Positions 8,868 to 17,588 of a stretch of 64,000 nucleotides of DNA are shown in pieces. A program made the position numbers and the translations under genes. The stretch is from Ktedonobacter sp. SOSP1-85 (GTDB taxonomy: Bacteria; Chloroflexota; Ktedonobacteria; Ktedonobacterales; Ktedonobacteraceae). The notes under the pieces are model-generated. The model searched no databases. It was not told where the DNA came from and saw only the letters and a list, made by a program, of their open reading frames with translations. The stretch's first letter is position 1. Each line of letters begins with the position of its first letter. The DNA lies in the NCBI RefSeq assembly GCF_016587415.1, contig NZ_BNJI01000001.1, positions 2,829,501-2,893,500 of the forward strand, written 5' to 3'.

Positions 8868-9542
8868 TTAGAACAACTCCAATTCTTTGCGAAATTCATC
8901 GAGATACTGCTCCATAAACTGAGTGCGCCTCCAGGCCAGGGCGCGACCAGTCTCCGTCTGCATAGTCTCCATCAATTGAAGCAGCTTCTTGTAAAAATGA
9001 TCCAGCATATAGCGTTTATCATCCAGTTCATGCCGCTGGCCAAAGGGATCAGTTGGGTGATAGGCAACGGTCTCGCCTTCCCTGCCATGGCGGACCGCGC
9101 CGGTAACGGCCCAGCGCATGACGCCAATCGCTCCCAGCCCATCCAGGCGGTCGGCATCGCGTACGATCTTTGCCTCCAGCGTCTGCGGCTCAACTTTGCG
9201 GCTAAAACTATGCGCGATGATAGCATGCTCAATGGCCTGCTGGCGTTCCTCAGCGAGGGCCTGGCGCTGCATCACATCGCGTGCCATCGACACAGAGAGA
9301 TCAGCATGGTGTCCACCGATGTCATGTGGCGCAGCACGCCCCAGATCATGCATCAGGGCCGCCATCTCGACCACAAACAGGTCGCATGGCTCGCGCCGCA
9401 CCTCGCGCTCGCCAATATAGCGCGCCAGCTTATAGACGCGCTCGATATGATCCCAACCATGAGCCAGGTCGTGAACCTGCGTGAAGTGCTCTTTGACCTC
9501 AGCGTATACCGCCTCTACAATGGCCTGCTCTGCCAAATCCAT
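8868..9542 (-). CDS. HD-domain phosphohydrolase
   Basis: HD-superfamily metal-dependent phosphohydrolase of 224 residues. The start is ATG 9542, with GGAGGAG five bases upstream. Metal motif in order: HGWDHIERVY (H32), LMHDLGR (H65, D66), the HHADLS block and DADRLDGLGAIGVMR as the distal Asp motif. This matches the YedJ/YfbR-like group, whose natural substrates are often unknown nucleotides. It is convergent with the kinase gene (stop codons 8 bp apart) and divergent from the response regulator gene at 9727. The function is inferred from the motif only. Confidence 0.87.
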   Translation of the reverse strand: MDLAEQAIVEAVYAEVKEHFTQVHDLAHGWDHIERVYKLARYIGEREVRREPCDLFVVEMAALMHDLGRAAPHDIGGHHADLSVSMARDVMQRQALAEERQQAIEHAIIAHSFSRKVEPQTLEAKIVRDADRLDGLGAIGVMRWAVTGAVRHGREGETVAYHPTDPFGQRHELDDKRYMLDHFYKKLLQLMETMQTETGRALAWRRTQFMEQYLDEFRKELELF

Positions 9543-9726
9543 AAAACTCCTCCGAAACAAAAATCCCTCAAATGAGTGATGCCGTATTTCGCTTGCTTGG
9601 TATACTACAGAAAGAATTATCCGCATTGTAGCCAATCAGCCCAAACAACCATCTCGCCAAAGAAAGCTTCTGCATGTAATATAGTGTGCCTCTTAGGATA
9701 GAGACGCTAGGAAGTATACCATAGCC

Positions 9727-10527
9727 ATGACTGAGCGGCCCTCACCATTACCTCATGAATCCCCAGAAGATCATATCGATAGTCCCTATCTCCCAAAGCA
9801 GGGAGGGGGTGAGGGGGAGAGACATGAGCAGAGAGGAGCAAGCACTATTACGGTCTTGCTGGTGGATGATCATGCTCTTTTCCGTGAGGGTGTGCATCAC
9901 CTGCTAGGGCTGGAAGAGGATATCCAGGTAGTGGGAGAGGCCGGAGATGGCCTTGAGGCCCTGCAAAAGATTCGCCAGCTTCAGCCTGATATCGTGCTTA
10001 TGGACATCCTGATGCCTATAGTTGATGGCGTCACCCTGACGCGCCAGGTTGTACAGGAGTTTCCAACAGTGGGCGTCATTATGCTCACCATGTATCGCCA
10101 GAGCCAGCAAATGCTTCAGGCCATGAAGAATGGTGCTCGTGGCTACATCCTTAAGTCGGCCTCTGCGCACGAGGTAGCTGAAACCATTCGCACCGTCTAT
10201 AACGAGGGGCTTTCCATCCAACCGGAGATGACGCGTGCCATCGTAGGCGAATTCCGCCGCCTGGCCGATACTACCAGCAGTAACCAGGGCACGGACCTGC
10301 TCACAGAGAAAGAGCTGGAGATTATCCGCTATGTCGCCGCGGGCTTGAGCAACAAGGAGATCGCCGAACGGCTCTCCTACTCAGAGAAGACAGTGAAAAA
10401 CTACCTCTCAATTATCTTCCAGAAGCTCCACTTGCGCGACCGTACCCAGGTCGCTATTTTTGCCCTGCGTCAGGGGTTGCTAACAGATGAAGAGATGGCA
10501 CCCCGAGCCTTGCGCGAGCAATCCTAG
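9727..10527 (+). CDS. NarL/LuxR-family response regulator
   Basis: Two-domain response regulator of 266 residues. The receiver domain (about 42-160) has the acidic pair D47-D48 in VLLVDDHALFREG, the phospho-acceptor D93 in VLMDILMP, and the switch Thr/Lys region LTMYRQ and YILKSASAHE. The C-terminal LuxR-type helix-turn-helix (about 194-256) reads LTEKELEIIRYVAAGLSNKEIAERL. The first ~40 residues are an unstructured Pro/Gly/Glu-rich extension (LPKQGGGEGERHEQ) encoded by a low-complexity G-rich stretch. It may be untranslated if a later start is used. No classical histidine kinase is adjacent; the convergent neighbour is a DHp-LuxR protein without ATPase. Confidence 0.92.
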   Translation: MTERPSPLPHESPEDHIDSPYLPKQGGGEGERHEQRGASTITVLLVDDHALFREGVHHLLGLEEDIQVVGEAGDGLEALQKIRQLQPDIVLMDILMPIVDGVTLTRQVVQEFPTVGVIMLTMYRQSQQMLQAMKNGARGYILKSASAHEVAETIRTVYNEGLSIQPEMTRAIVGEFRRLADTTSSNQGTDLLTEKELEIIRYVAAGLSNKEIAERLSYSEKTVKNYLSIIFQKLHLRDRTQVAIFALRQGLLTDEEMAPRALREQS

Positions 10528-10533
10528 AGGGCA

Positions 10534-10556
10534 CGACGCTGCTAAAGCACGCGTCG
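10534..10556. terminator. Hairpin between convergent regulator genes
   Basis: CGACGC-TGC-TAAA-GCA-C-GCGTCG forms a compact hairpin with one bulged base in the 38-bp gap between the two stop codons. It is probably bidirectional. No T-run. Confidence 0.5.
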
Positions 10557-10565
10557 GTCCATCGA

Positions 10566-12221
10566 CTAGATCAGGCCATACTTTATGGCAAGCGCGACCG
10601 CCTGGGTGCGATCTCTGGCCTGGAGCTTCTGCATGATGTGGTGAATATGCGTTTTGACGGTCTCAATGCTAATCAGTAGACGGCTAGCAATTGCACGATT
10701 TGTCAGGCCCTCGCTCATCAGGCGTAGAACCTCCCGCTCGCGCTCAGTAAGTTCCAGGCGAAGTGTGAATATAAAGCTCTGCTGCTCTAGCTGCATGGGT
10801 AGCTCGGTGGTGATGGTACGCCGTAGGTCCTCCACACACTCGCGCAAGACCGCGCCTACGCGATCCAAATCCTCGGATAGGATGTGCCAGAACGCACTCT
10901 CGGCATGCTCCGGAGACTTCAATAGATGCCTCTGTACATACTCTAATTTGAGCAGAGCTAGCGTCAATTGCTGCGCGGGGCCATCATGAATATCGCGCGC
11001 GAGGCGGTTGCGCTCTTCTAGCATACTCTCGCGCTGAATGGTCGCATGCGCCTCGCGCTCACGCAGGAGCAGTACCGCGACTCGCGCCATGTATGACAAT
11101 ACAAGCCGGGTCTCGAGAGGGAGCATGGAGTGAGAGAGCCTGAAGAGAGCGACCCCGGCCAGCCCTGGCTCATGGCTCAGCGGCAGGATCAGTAGAACGC
11201 CATCTTCGATATGAAGTGCGGTCATTGTCTCTCCTGGCTCGCGCTGAGCCAGTTCTTCCAGCATTCCTGGCTCAGGAAGGCGTCGCAATAGCTCCTCAGC
11301 ATCACCCACTTCCTGTTTCCCCGCCAGGGAGAAACGCTGCTGCTCCGCCTGGTAGAGAAAGAGCCAGGCTTGCTTGGCGCCAATGAGATCGCTCATCTGC
11401 TCCATCAGCAACGAATACAAGGCATCATCCTCAACCTTGTACTCACCTATCAGCATTACCTCGTAGAGCCTGCTGAGACTGGTTACGAGAGTGGGAGTGT
11501 TCCCCTGGTGCAACCCCGCATCAATAGACCTCGTCAGGGCGTTCTCAGCGGGTACTGTGCGTGGGTTTGCCTGGGTTTTCTGGTCCTTTGTCGCGGACGT
11601 ATCCACTCCAGCGCGCTGCTCCATCTCTTGCAATGCAACAGTCTCCTGGCGCCCACCCTCGCCAGTGTCAATCAATGATAACTCATCCATCACACTCTCC
11701 TCCTCCTGTGCGAGCGAGAGATAAGCCGGTAGCAACGAGACATAGACGTCTAGTGTCTCCATCCCTTCACGGCCTTGCGGACCTGTATCTCTGGGGGCCA
11801 GTAATATAATCCCTTGCTCCGCCTCACTACGCTTACTTGAGCGTAAACTATGCAGGCGAATAGACGCGCCTCTTTCAATCCATGCCAGTTCCTGTGAGTT
11901 CAGGAACTGCCTGCTTTCCTGGGCGGGGAGCAGGAGCCATCCCTGCTGAGCCAGGGCCATGCTTAATCCCCCACCACCTGGAATGAGGTGGGGCGCTCCT
12001 GGCGGGTACGCGCCACTATACCCACGCAATACAAAAGCATGTGCGCCAGGTACATAGAGAAATAAGGCAGCCAGGAGCGCCCCGCTACACTGGCGGACTT
12101 CGTCTAGCAGTAACTGGCGCCTTTCAGCTGGTTTTTTCTCATTCTGTAGCTGCATAATAAAGCGCACGAGACGCTCAGAGGTCACCGCTTTGTCCCTTCG
12201 ACATATGGTGTGCACGGTCAT
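10566..12221 (-). CDS. GAF-GAF-DHp-LuxR regulator lacking a kinase ATPase domain
   Basis: Protein of 551 residues with an unusual order. Two GAF-like sensory regions (about 20-170 and 255-390) are joined by a low-complexity linker. Next comes a HisKA_3-type dimerisation and phospho-acceptor helix pair, EERNRLARDIHDG with His412, as in NarX/DesK kinases. Where the HATPase domain should follow (after about residue 475) there are only ~12 residues before a LuxR helix-turn-helix (489-551: LTEREREVLRLMSEGLTNRAIASRL, IETVKTHIHHIMQKL). It is therefore a DNA-binding protein with a kinase-like dimer module but no means of autophosphorylation. It converges with the NarL-type regulator at 9727. Whether His412 is phosphorylated in trans is unknown. 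Confidence 0.85.
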   Translation of the reverse strand: MTVHTICRRDKAVTSERLVRFIMQLQNEKKPAERRQLLLDEVRQCSGALLAALFLYVPGAHAFVLRGYSGAYPPGAPHLIPGGGGLSMALAQQGWLLLPAQESRQFLNSQELAWIERGASIRLHSLRSSKRSEAEQGIILLAPRDTGPQGREGMETLDVYVSLLPAYLSLAQEEESVMDELSLIDTGEGGRQETVALQEMEQRAGVDTSATKDQKTQANPRTVPAENALTRSIDAGLHQGNTPTLVTSLSRLYEVMLIGEYKVEDDALYSLLMEQMSDLIGAKQAWLFLYQAEQQRFSLAGKQEVGDAEELLRRLPEPGMLEELAQREPGETMTALHIEDGVLLILPLSHEPGLAGVALFRLSHSMLPLETRLVLSYMARVAVLLLREREAHATIQRESMLEERNRLARDIHDGPAQQLTLALLKLEYVQRHLLKSPEHAESAFWHILSEDLDRVGAVLRECVEDLRRTITTELPMQLEQQSFIFTLRLELTEREREVLRLMSEGLTNRAIASRLLISIETVKTHIHHIMQKLQARDRTQAVALAIKYGLI

Positions 12222-12597
12222 GCCCCTGTCTCTATCATACCCGCCTCCGCCAATGCCCAGGCAACGCTATAATAGGCCCCTTAGCCCTGGCTAAAGATAT
12301 TTTTACCGGCAACAGTAATGCCACGGGCTGAATCGCACCCTGGTTCAAAAGCATGCCCGTTCATCCGCGATGTGGTAGTACCTCTTTGCTGGAGGGCGTA
12401 GTACCTTCGCCTCCTCATGCTCCAGGCTCTGAACCCAGGCTTGTCCTGGCCGCGTGTAGGTGATAAGACATTCTATTGTGGCCTTCGGTATCGCGGTCTT
12501 TTTAGGGCCAGGAACAGCCAGAGAAGCGCTTATAGCCCTTCCGGTAGAAGATTTGTATGGCAAAGCTTAGAGTATGAGGTCGTCCCTGGCGAGAAAA
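12222..12597. other. Gap with no recognised feature
   Basis: About 375 bp upstream of the nrdA control region. Short frames occur on both strands but none has a ribosome site with family resemblance. It includes the promoter side of the minus-strand LuxR protein; I could not assign a promoter there. Confidence 0.4.
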
Positions 12598-12645
12598 CCA
12601 CTATATGTTGTTTCTGAGCGTGCACCTCGACACAACATGTTGAGA
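12598..12645 (+). promoter_or_regulatory. Tandem NrdR-box-like operators
   Basis: Two 16-bp near-palindromes, CCACTATATGTTGTTT (12598-12613) and ACACAACATGTTGAGA (12630-12645). They match the NrdR box (acaCwAtATaTwGtgt, from memory) at about 13 and 12 of 16 positions. They are separated by exactly 16 bp, so their starts are 32 bp apart, about three helix turns. That paired layout is typical of NrdR sites before ribonucleotide reductase operons. They lie just upstream of the promoter at 12664-12692 and point to repression of nrdA when dATP is plentiful. Confidence 0.6.
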
Positions 12646-12663
12646 ATTCGGTCCCATACGGTC

Positions 12664-12692
12664 TTGACTTCTCCCAAGCCTTATGGTAGTGT
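12664..12692 (+). promoter_or_regulatory. Likely nrdA promoter
   Basis: TTGACT (12664-12669), 17 bp, TAGTGT (12687-12692). The -10 box is weak. Transcription from here would give an untranslated leader of about 345 nt ending in a terminator-like hairpin. Confidence 0.4.
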
Positions 12693-12986
12693 AATACCAC
12701 GCGGAAATAAAAGATACAGAACCCAGCACGCCGCGAGCTAGCCAATAAAAGCGATAAAAAGACTGTATATAAGAAAAACGGTTAACACGGGTTGGCTGGC
12801 ACAGACACAATCTATTGGGAACAATTACCATTTTCATACAAGTGAAAACACTTTCACCCTGGCGTTTTAACTGGTGAGACTGAGAACGTATATTTAGAGT
12901 TTTCTAGAGCTTTCCGCCTTTCGCGAGGCATTGCTAGCAGTCAGAACACACGCGTCTGACTGTTCTCTATGTCGTTCCTCTTTCTC

Positions 12987-13017
12987 AAGCCTGATCCGGC
13001 TGTGGACAGGCTTTTTT
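12987..13017 (+). terminator. Intrinsic-terminator hairpin in the nrdA leader
   Basis: AAGCCTG and CAGGCTT pair, extended by an inner TCC/GGA, and are followed by a run of T, about 30 bp before the nrdA start codon. A second hairpin (AGTCAGA...TCTGACT, about 12939-12963) lies upstream. Either an unrelated upstream transcript ends here, or this is an attenuator for nrdA. Further upstream, from 12700 on, I see no gene and no B12-box sequence. Confidence 0.65.
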
Positions 13018-13045
13018 GATTGTATTTTATAAGAGGTATTAGTCC

Positions 13046-15586
13046 ATGTCTCAAGCATCAGATACATTTGAATTAAATACGGCAAGCAATTCCGAGCAGG
13101 GTAGCACCTCTACCGGGGCGACCAGTCCCTCCGACTCTCAAGCAGTACGACGTATTCTCGAAGAAGTTTGTCAGGGCTTTGGACCCGAGGTCAATGTTGA
13201 TCAATTATTCCAATCTGTAAATGCTACCACGTATGCTGGTATCTCTGATGCGGAGCTGTGGCAGGCACTGATTATGGCGACCCGCACGAACATCGAGTTC
13301 GAGCCAGCCTACACTTTTGTCGCTGCCCGCCTCCTGTTGATCAGCCTCTACAATGAGGCCCTCTCTACGACTCAGGGCACACGTGTTGGACTCAATGACG
13401 CGGCCAGTATCTATAAAAACTATCTCTCAGACTATGTTGAATTTGGTGTGAGCAAGGGCTATCTCGACCCACGCTTTCAAGAGTATGACCTGGTTGAACT
13501 GGCCTCGGCCATCCATCCTGAGCGCGACCAACTCTTCGCTTACCAGGGTTTGCAGATCCTTTATGATCGCTACTTCCTCCAGGACAACAATCGCCGCTTC
13601 GAGCTGCCACAGCTGCTCTGGATGCGCGTCGCGATGGGCCTGGCCTTTAACGAAGAGCATAAAGAAGCCCGCGCCATCGAGTTCTACGAACTGCTCTCCC
13701 AGTTCTACTTCACCTCGGCGACGCCAACCCTCTTTAACGCTGGTACGGCCCATCCACAGCTCTCATCCTGCTACCTGACGACGGTAGACGATGATCTGTT
13801 CCATATCTTCAAGTGCATCCAGGATAACGCCCTGCTCTCCAAGTGGGCTGGTGGCCTGGGTAACGACTGGACGCGCGTGCGCGCTCTAGGCGCGCACATC
13901 AAGGGTACCAATGGCATCAGCCAGGGCATCATCCCCTTCCTCAAGGTCGTCAATGATACCGCGGTGGCCGTCAACCAGGGCGGCAAGCGCAAAGGCGCGG
14001 TCTGTGCCTACATTGAGAACTGGCACCTGGACATCGAGGAGTTCCTCGATCTGCGCAAGAACACGGGCGATGATCGCCGCCGCACACATGATATGCATAC
14101 CGCGTGCTGGATCTCCGATCTCTTCATGAAGCGCGTCGAGCGCAACGAGCAGTGGACGCTCTTTAGCCCGGACGTGGTCTCCGATCTGCACGACCTGTAC
14201 GGTAAGGCCTTCGAGCAGCGCTACGAGGAGTATGAGCGCATGGTTGAGGCAGGCCAGATCACGCACTACCGCCGCGTCTCGGCTCTCGATCTCTGGCGCA
14301 AGATGCTGACCCGCCTCTTCGAGACCGGTCATCCCTGGATCACGTTTAAGGATCCTTCCAACGTACGCTCGCCCCAGGATCACGCCGGCGTTGTGCATAG
14401 CAGCAACCTCTGCACCGAAATTCTGCTCAACACCTCGAACGACGAGACCGCCGTGTGTAACCTGGGTTCGATTAACCTGGCAGCGCACATCATCGATGGC
14501 AAGCTCAATCACGAGCGCTTGCAGAAGACCGTCCGTACAGCAGTTCGCATGCTCGATAATGTGATCGATATTAATTACTATCCAACCGATGAGGCGCGCA
14601 ATGCCAATCTGCGTCACCGCCCCGTCGGCCTGGGCCTGATGGCCTTCCAGGACGCACTCTACAAACTGGGCGTGAGCTATGCCAGCGAGGCCGCCGTCGA
14701 GTTCGCCGACCGCAGCATGGAGGCCATCTCCTACTACGCCATCCTGGCCTCAAGCGAGCTGGCCGCCGAGCGTGGCACCTATGGCAGCTATCAGGGTTCG
14801 AAGTGGGATCGCGGCATCCTGCCTATCGATAGCATCGCCATCCTGGAGGAGGAACGCGGTCAGAAGGTCGACATGGACCGCAGCATGACCCTGAATTGGG
14901 ATAAAGTGCGCACGGCTGTAAAGCAGAATGGTATGCGCAATAGCAATGTCATGGCGATTGCTCCGACCGCGACCATCTCTTCCATCGTTGGCGTCAGCCA
15001 GTCGATTGAGCCTAGCTACAAGAACCTCTACGTCAAGAGCAACCTCTCGGGCGAGTTCACGATCATCAATTCCTTCCTGGTTGACGATCTCAAGCGCCTG
15101 GAGATCTGGGATCGCAATACGCTGGAAGCCCTCAAGTACTACGACGGCTCCCTACAAGAGATGACCTTCCTGCCGGAGGAGATTCGCCAGCGCTACCTGA
15201 CCGCCTTTGATATCGAGCCACGCTGGCTCATCGCGTGCGCCAGCCGCCGCCAGAAGTGGATCGACATGGGGCAGTCAATTGACCTCTACCTCTACAATCC
15301 CAGCGGCAAGAAGCTCAGTGATATGTACCAGCTAGCCTGGAACAGTGGCCTCAAGACCACGTACTACCTGCGTACCCTGGCCGCGACCCAGGTTGAGAAG
15401 TCGACCGTCGATATTAACCGCTTCGGCATTCAGCCTCGCTGGATGAAGAACAGCAGCCCATCGAGCAATATCCAGGTCGAGCGCGAGAATCAGGCCCAGC
15501 AGCCTAAGTCAGCTCCTATTCCCCTGGAGCTGAGCGGCGAGGGCGCGGTCTGCAATCTCGGCGATGACTGCGAAGCCTGCCAGTAA
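13046..15586 (+). CDS. nrdA: Ribonucleoside-diphosphate reductase, alpha subunit
   Basis: Catalytic subunit of class I ribonucleotide reductase, 846 residues, reducing NDPs to dNDPs with a radical supplied by NrdB. Active-site residues: C242 (QLSSCYL) and C471 (AVCNLGS) as the redox pair, C456 with N454 and E458 (SSNLCTEI) as the thiyl-radical site, and the YY pair near 773 (TTYYLRTL) of the radical path. The C-terminal swinging tail ends [11 protein letters not shown] with C836, C842 and C845 for re-reduction by thioredoxin. The N-terminus has about 40 disordered residues and then a helical region without a clear complete ATP-cone. The ATG start follows AAGAGG. nrdB follows after a 110-bp repeat element. 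Codon use is clearly GC-richer and more biased than in the neighbours, as expected for a highly expressed gene. Confidence 0.97.
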   Translation: MSQASDTFELNTASNSEQGSTSTGATSPSDSQAVRRILEEVCQGFGPEVNVDQLFQSVNATTYAGISDAELWQALIMATRTNIEFEPAYTFVAARLLLISLYNEALSTTQGTRVGLNDAASIYKNYLSDYVEFGVSKGYLDPRFQEYDLVELASAIHPERDQLFAYQGLQILYDRYFLQDNNRRFELPQLLWMRVAMGLAFNEEHKEARAIEFYELLSQFYFTSATPTLFNAGTAHPQLSSCYLTTVDDDLFHIFKCIQDNALLSKWAGGLGNDWTRVRALGAHIKGTNGISQGIIPFLKVVNDTAVAVNQGGKRKGAVCAYIENWHLDIEEFLDLRKNTGDDRRRTHDMHTACWISDLFMKRVERNEQWTLFSPDVVSDLHDLYGKAFEQRYEEYERMVEAGQITHYRRVSALDLWRKMLTRLFETGHPWITFKDPSNVRSPQDHAGVVHSSNLCTEILLNTSNDETAVCNLGSINLAAHIIDGKLNHERLQKTVRTAVRMLDNVIDINYYPTDEARNANLRHRPVGLGLMAFQDALYKLGVSYASEAAVEFADRSMEAISYYAILASSELAAERGTYGSYQGSKWDRGILPIDSIAILEEERGQKVDMDRSMTLNWDKVRTAVKQNGMRNSNVMAIAPTATISSIVGVSQSIEPSYKNLYVKSNLSGEFTIINSFLVDDLKRLEIWDRNTLEALKYYDGSLQEMTFLPEEIRQRYLTAFDIEPRWLIACASRRQKWIDMGQSIDLYLYNPSGKKLSDMYQLAWNSGLKTTYYLRTLAATQVEKSTVDINRFGIQPRWMKNSSPSSNIQVERENQAQQPKSAPIPLELSGEGAVCNLGDDCEACQ

Positions 15587-15599
15587 CACTCACGCAAAT

Positions 15600-15709
15600 T
15601 GTAGGGTCCATGCTTGCATGGACTCTAACGCCACCTAAGCGAGATATCCACTAGATGAGTTACGTCTCGCAGGGCCACGCTTTGAGTCCATGCAAGCATG
15701 GACCCTACA
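15600..15709. repeat. GTAGGGTCCATGC element with 26-bp inverted ends
   Basis: Perfect 26-bp inverted repeats (15600-15625, TGTAGGGTCCATGCTTGCAT..., and 15684-15709) enclose an inner stem GCGAGA/TCTCGC. It is non-coding and lies between nrdA and nrdB. It shares its ends with the elements at 3864 and 18532. It could act as a transcript-processing or partial terminator structure that sets the alpha-to-beta ratio. Confidence 0.75.
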
Positions 15710-15772
15710 GATCTCCGCATCATTTAGCGGTTAAACCGATTTATATATAATATAAGGAGCTTCGTAGAGAAC

Positions 15773-16840
15773 ATGAGCATATCCTTTGACGATACCCCTA
15801 TCACACCTACCAATACCACCCCCGCCAGCGAGCAGCAGGCTCAGAAGAAACGCCTAATCAATGGCTGGCACGTTGATGTCAACCAGCTCATGCCCCTCAA
15901 GTATCGCTGGGCCTGGGAGCACTATCTCAACGGCTGCGCCAACCACTGGATGCCCACCGAAGTTCCCATGACCAAGGATATCGAGACCTGGCGCTCCAAT
16001 AAGCTGACCTCCGGCGAGCGCCTCGTCATCATGCGCAACCTGGGTTTCTTCGCCACCGCCGAGAGCCTGGTCGGCAATAATCTCGTGCTCGCGATCTTCA
16101 AACACATTACGAACGCCGAGTGCCGTCAGTATCTGCTACGCCAGGCCTTCGAGGAGGCAATCCACACGCACACCTTCCTCTACATTGTGGAGAGCCTGGG
16201 ACTGAGCGAGCGCGAAGTCTTCAATATGTACCATGAAATCCCCTCGATCAAGGAGAAGGACGAGTTTGAGATGCAGCTGACTTCAGCGGTGCTCGATCCC
16301 GATTTCTCGACCGAGACCTTTGAGGGCATGCAGAAGTTCCTGCAAAACTTGATCGGCTACTATATCATCATGGAGGGTATCTTCTTCTACAGTGGCTTCG
16401 TGATGATGCTCTCGTTCCATCGCCGCAACCTTATGACTGGCGTGGGCGAGCAATTCCAGTATATTCTGCGCGATGAGACTATCCACCTCAACTTCGGCAT
16501 CGACCTGATCAATGGCATCAAGGCTGAGAATCCCGAACTGTGGACCGCCGAGTTCCAGGCGCATATCTATGACCTGATCAAGCGTGCCGTGGAGCTGGAG
16601 ATCGCCTATGCCTATGACTGCTTGCCCAATGGCATCCTCGGCCTGAATGCCGAGTCCTTCCGCAGCTATGTTCAGCACGTCGCCGACCGCCGCCTTGAGC
16701 GCATCGGCCTCGCGCCCATCTTCCATTCGTCTCACCCCTTCCCCTGGATGAGCGAGACCATGGACCTGAGCAAAGAGAAGAATTTCTTCGAGACCCGCGT
16801 CACCGAGTACCAGGCCGCCTCAACACTCGAGTGGGAATAG
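15773..16840 (+). CDS. nrdB: Ribonucleotide reductase beta subunit, class Ic-like (Phe at radical site)
   Basis: Ferritin-like radical-generating subunit, 355 residues. The metal ligands are E97, E128, H131, E201, E235 and H238. The position four after H131, where class Ia/Ib proteins have the radical Tyr, is F135 (EAIHTHTF). The first ligand is Glu instead of the Asp of E. coli. Every spacing equals that of the Chlamydia trachomatis Mn/Fe enzyme (E89, E120, H123, F127, E193, E227, H230) with an offset of 8. W59, Y230 and Y346 fall on its W51, Y222 and Y338 electron-path residues. A Mn(IV)/Fe(III) cofactor is therefore inferred. The start ATG follows AAGGAG. A terminator follows the stop. Confidence 0.96.
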   Translation: MSISFDDTPITPTNTTPASEQQAQKKRLINGWHVDVNQLMPLKYRWAWEHYLNGCANHWMPTEVPMTKDIETWRSNKLTSGERLVIMRNLGFFATAESLVGNNLVLAIFKHITNAECRQYLLRQAFEEAIHTHTFLYIVESLGLSEREVFNMYHEIPSIKEKDEFEMQLTSAVLDPDFSTETFEGMQKFLQNLIGYYIIMEGIFFYSGFVMMLSFHRRNLMTGVGEQFQYILRDETIHLNFGIDLINGIKAENPELWTAEFQAHIYDLIKRAVELEIAYAYDCLPNGILGLNAESFRSYVQHVADRRLERIGLAPIFHSSHPFPWMSETMDLSKEKNFFETRVTEYQAASTLEWE

Positions 16841-16855
16841 ACGCGGCATAGCCAG

Positions 16856-16899
16856 AGAGGACAACCCGGAACGAGAGTCGTTCCGGGTTGTCCTCTTTT
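16856..16899 (+). terminator. Intrinsic terminator after nrdB
   Basis: 17-bp perfect stem (AGAGGACAACCCGGAAC and its complement) with a 7-nt loop, followed by TTTA. It ends the nrd operon 16 bp after the stop codon. Confidence 0.85.
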
Positions 16900-16957
16900 A
16901 TCTATCAGTAACGTTTATCTATGAATGACGCTTTCCAGGGCGTTTCGTAAGCTCGTC

Positions 16958-17227
16958 CTACGCCTGCTCAGCGACCTGCACATCCTCATCCCAGCGCATC
17001 AGCCTCACCACTTTTCCCTTGAGGAAGGTCAGCGCGCCCCCCGCCAGAACCAGCACCACACCCAGAGCCAACACGACCACCTGCGCCAGGTCCAGGCTCG
17101 TATTTCCCACATGCACTGTTGGGCGGAGCATATTCGCGCCCAGTGCCACAGCCGCAATCAACATACCAAACACAAACGACGACAGGCCGAGAGCGGACAG
17201 GACATTCTTTGGCTGCTGGTTCTTCAT
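16958..17227 (-). CDS. Small two-helix membrane protein
   Basis: 89 residues from ATG 17227, which follows GAGGAG by eight bases. Two hydrophobic helices (about 10-34 and 50-68) are separated by a short polar loop (RPTVHVGNTSLD). The tail after the second helix (GKVVRLMRWDEDVQVAEQA) begins basic and ends acidic. It matches no family I know. Codon use is that of a real gene and there is a good ribosome site. It is convergent with the nrd operon and divergent from the CoA-transferase genes. The 360-bp gap to 17589 holds only AT-rich, promoter-like sequence that I cannot assign precisely. Confidence 0.65.
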   Translation of the reverse strand: MKNQQPKNVLSALGLSSFVFGMLIAAVALGANMLRPTVHVGNTSLDLAQVVVLALGVVLVLAGGALTFLKGKVVRLMRWDEDVQVAEQA

Positions 17228-17588
17228 TGCTGTTTCTCCTCGCACATACTTTCGATGACCAACACATCGCTACAGGTACAACTATACCGTCCCATTCCCC
17301 CAGGCACATGGGACATTTGCACCATTTCTCCTCCATCCACACACTCATCTATTCTTTCTGTCGCGCTTAAAAACGGTAAAGCTGAGGCATCCAATTTTCC
17401 TCTCTCACTCTTTTAGACGCTTTCTACACCCATTTTTAGGACAAGAATTATGTAAGTGTAAAAATTGAGCACAATATTTTATACAAAGCGTAATGTGGTA
17501 GGATAAGAGCGTGTGCTTGAATACTTGTGGTAGTGGCAATGGTGCCCTATCGTGTCTCCCTGCATTAGCTTCAATGGAGAACAAGCGT

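Noticed and set aside
12345..12837. Three overlapping small minus-strand frames in the nrdA upstream region
   Set aside because: No ribosome sites, no recognisable motifs, and they overlap the NrdR-like boxes and promoter.
12700..13045. Cobalamin riboswitch upstream of nrdA
   Set aside because: No B12-box sequence was found, and the downstream genes are class I (nrdA/nrdB), not the B12-dependent class II enzyme.
13886..14617. 243-residue open frame antisense to nrdA
   Set aside because: The frame is open only because nrdA uses GC-rich codons; no ribosome site and no family resemblance. Similar antisense frames occur in nrdB, the thiolase and hemW genes.
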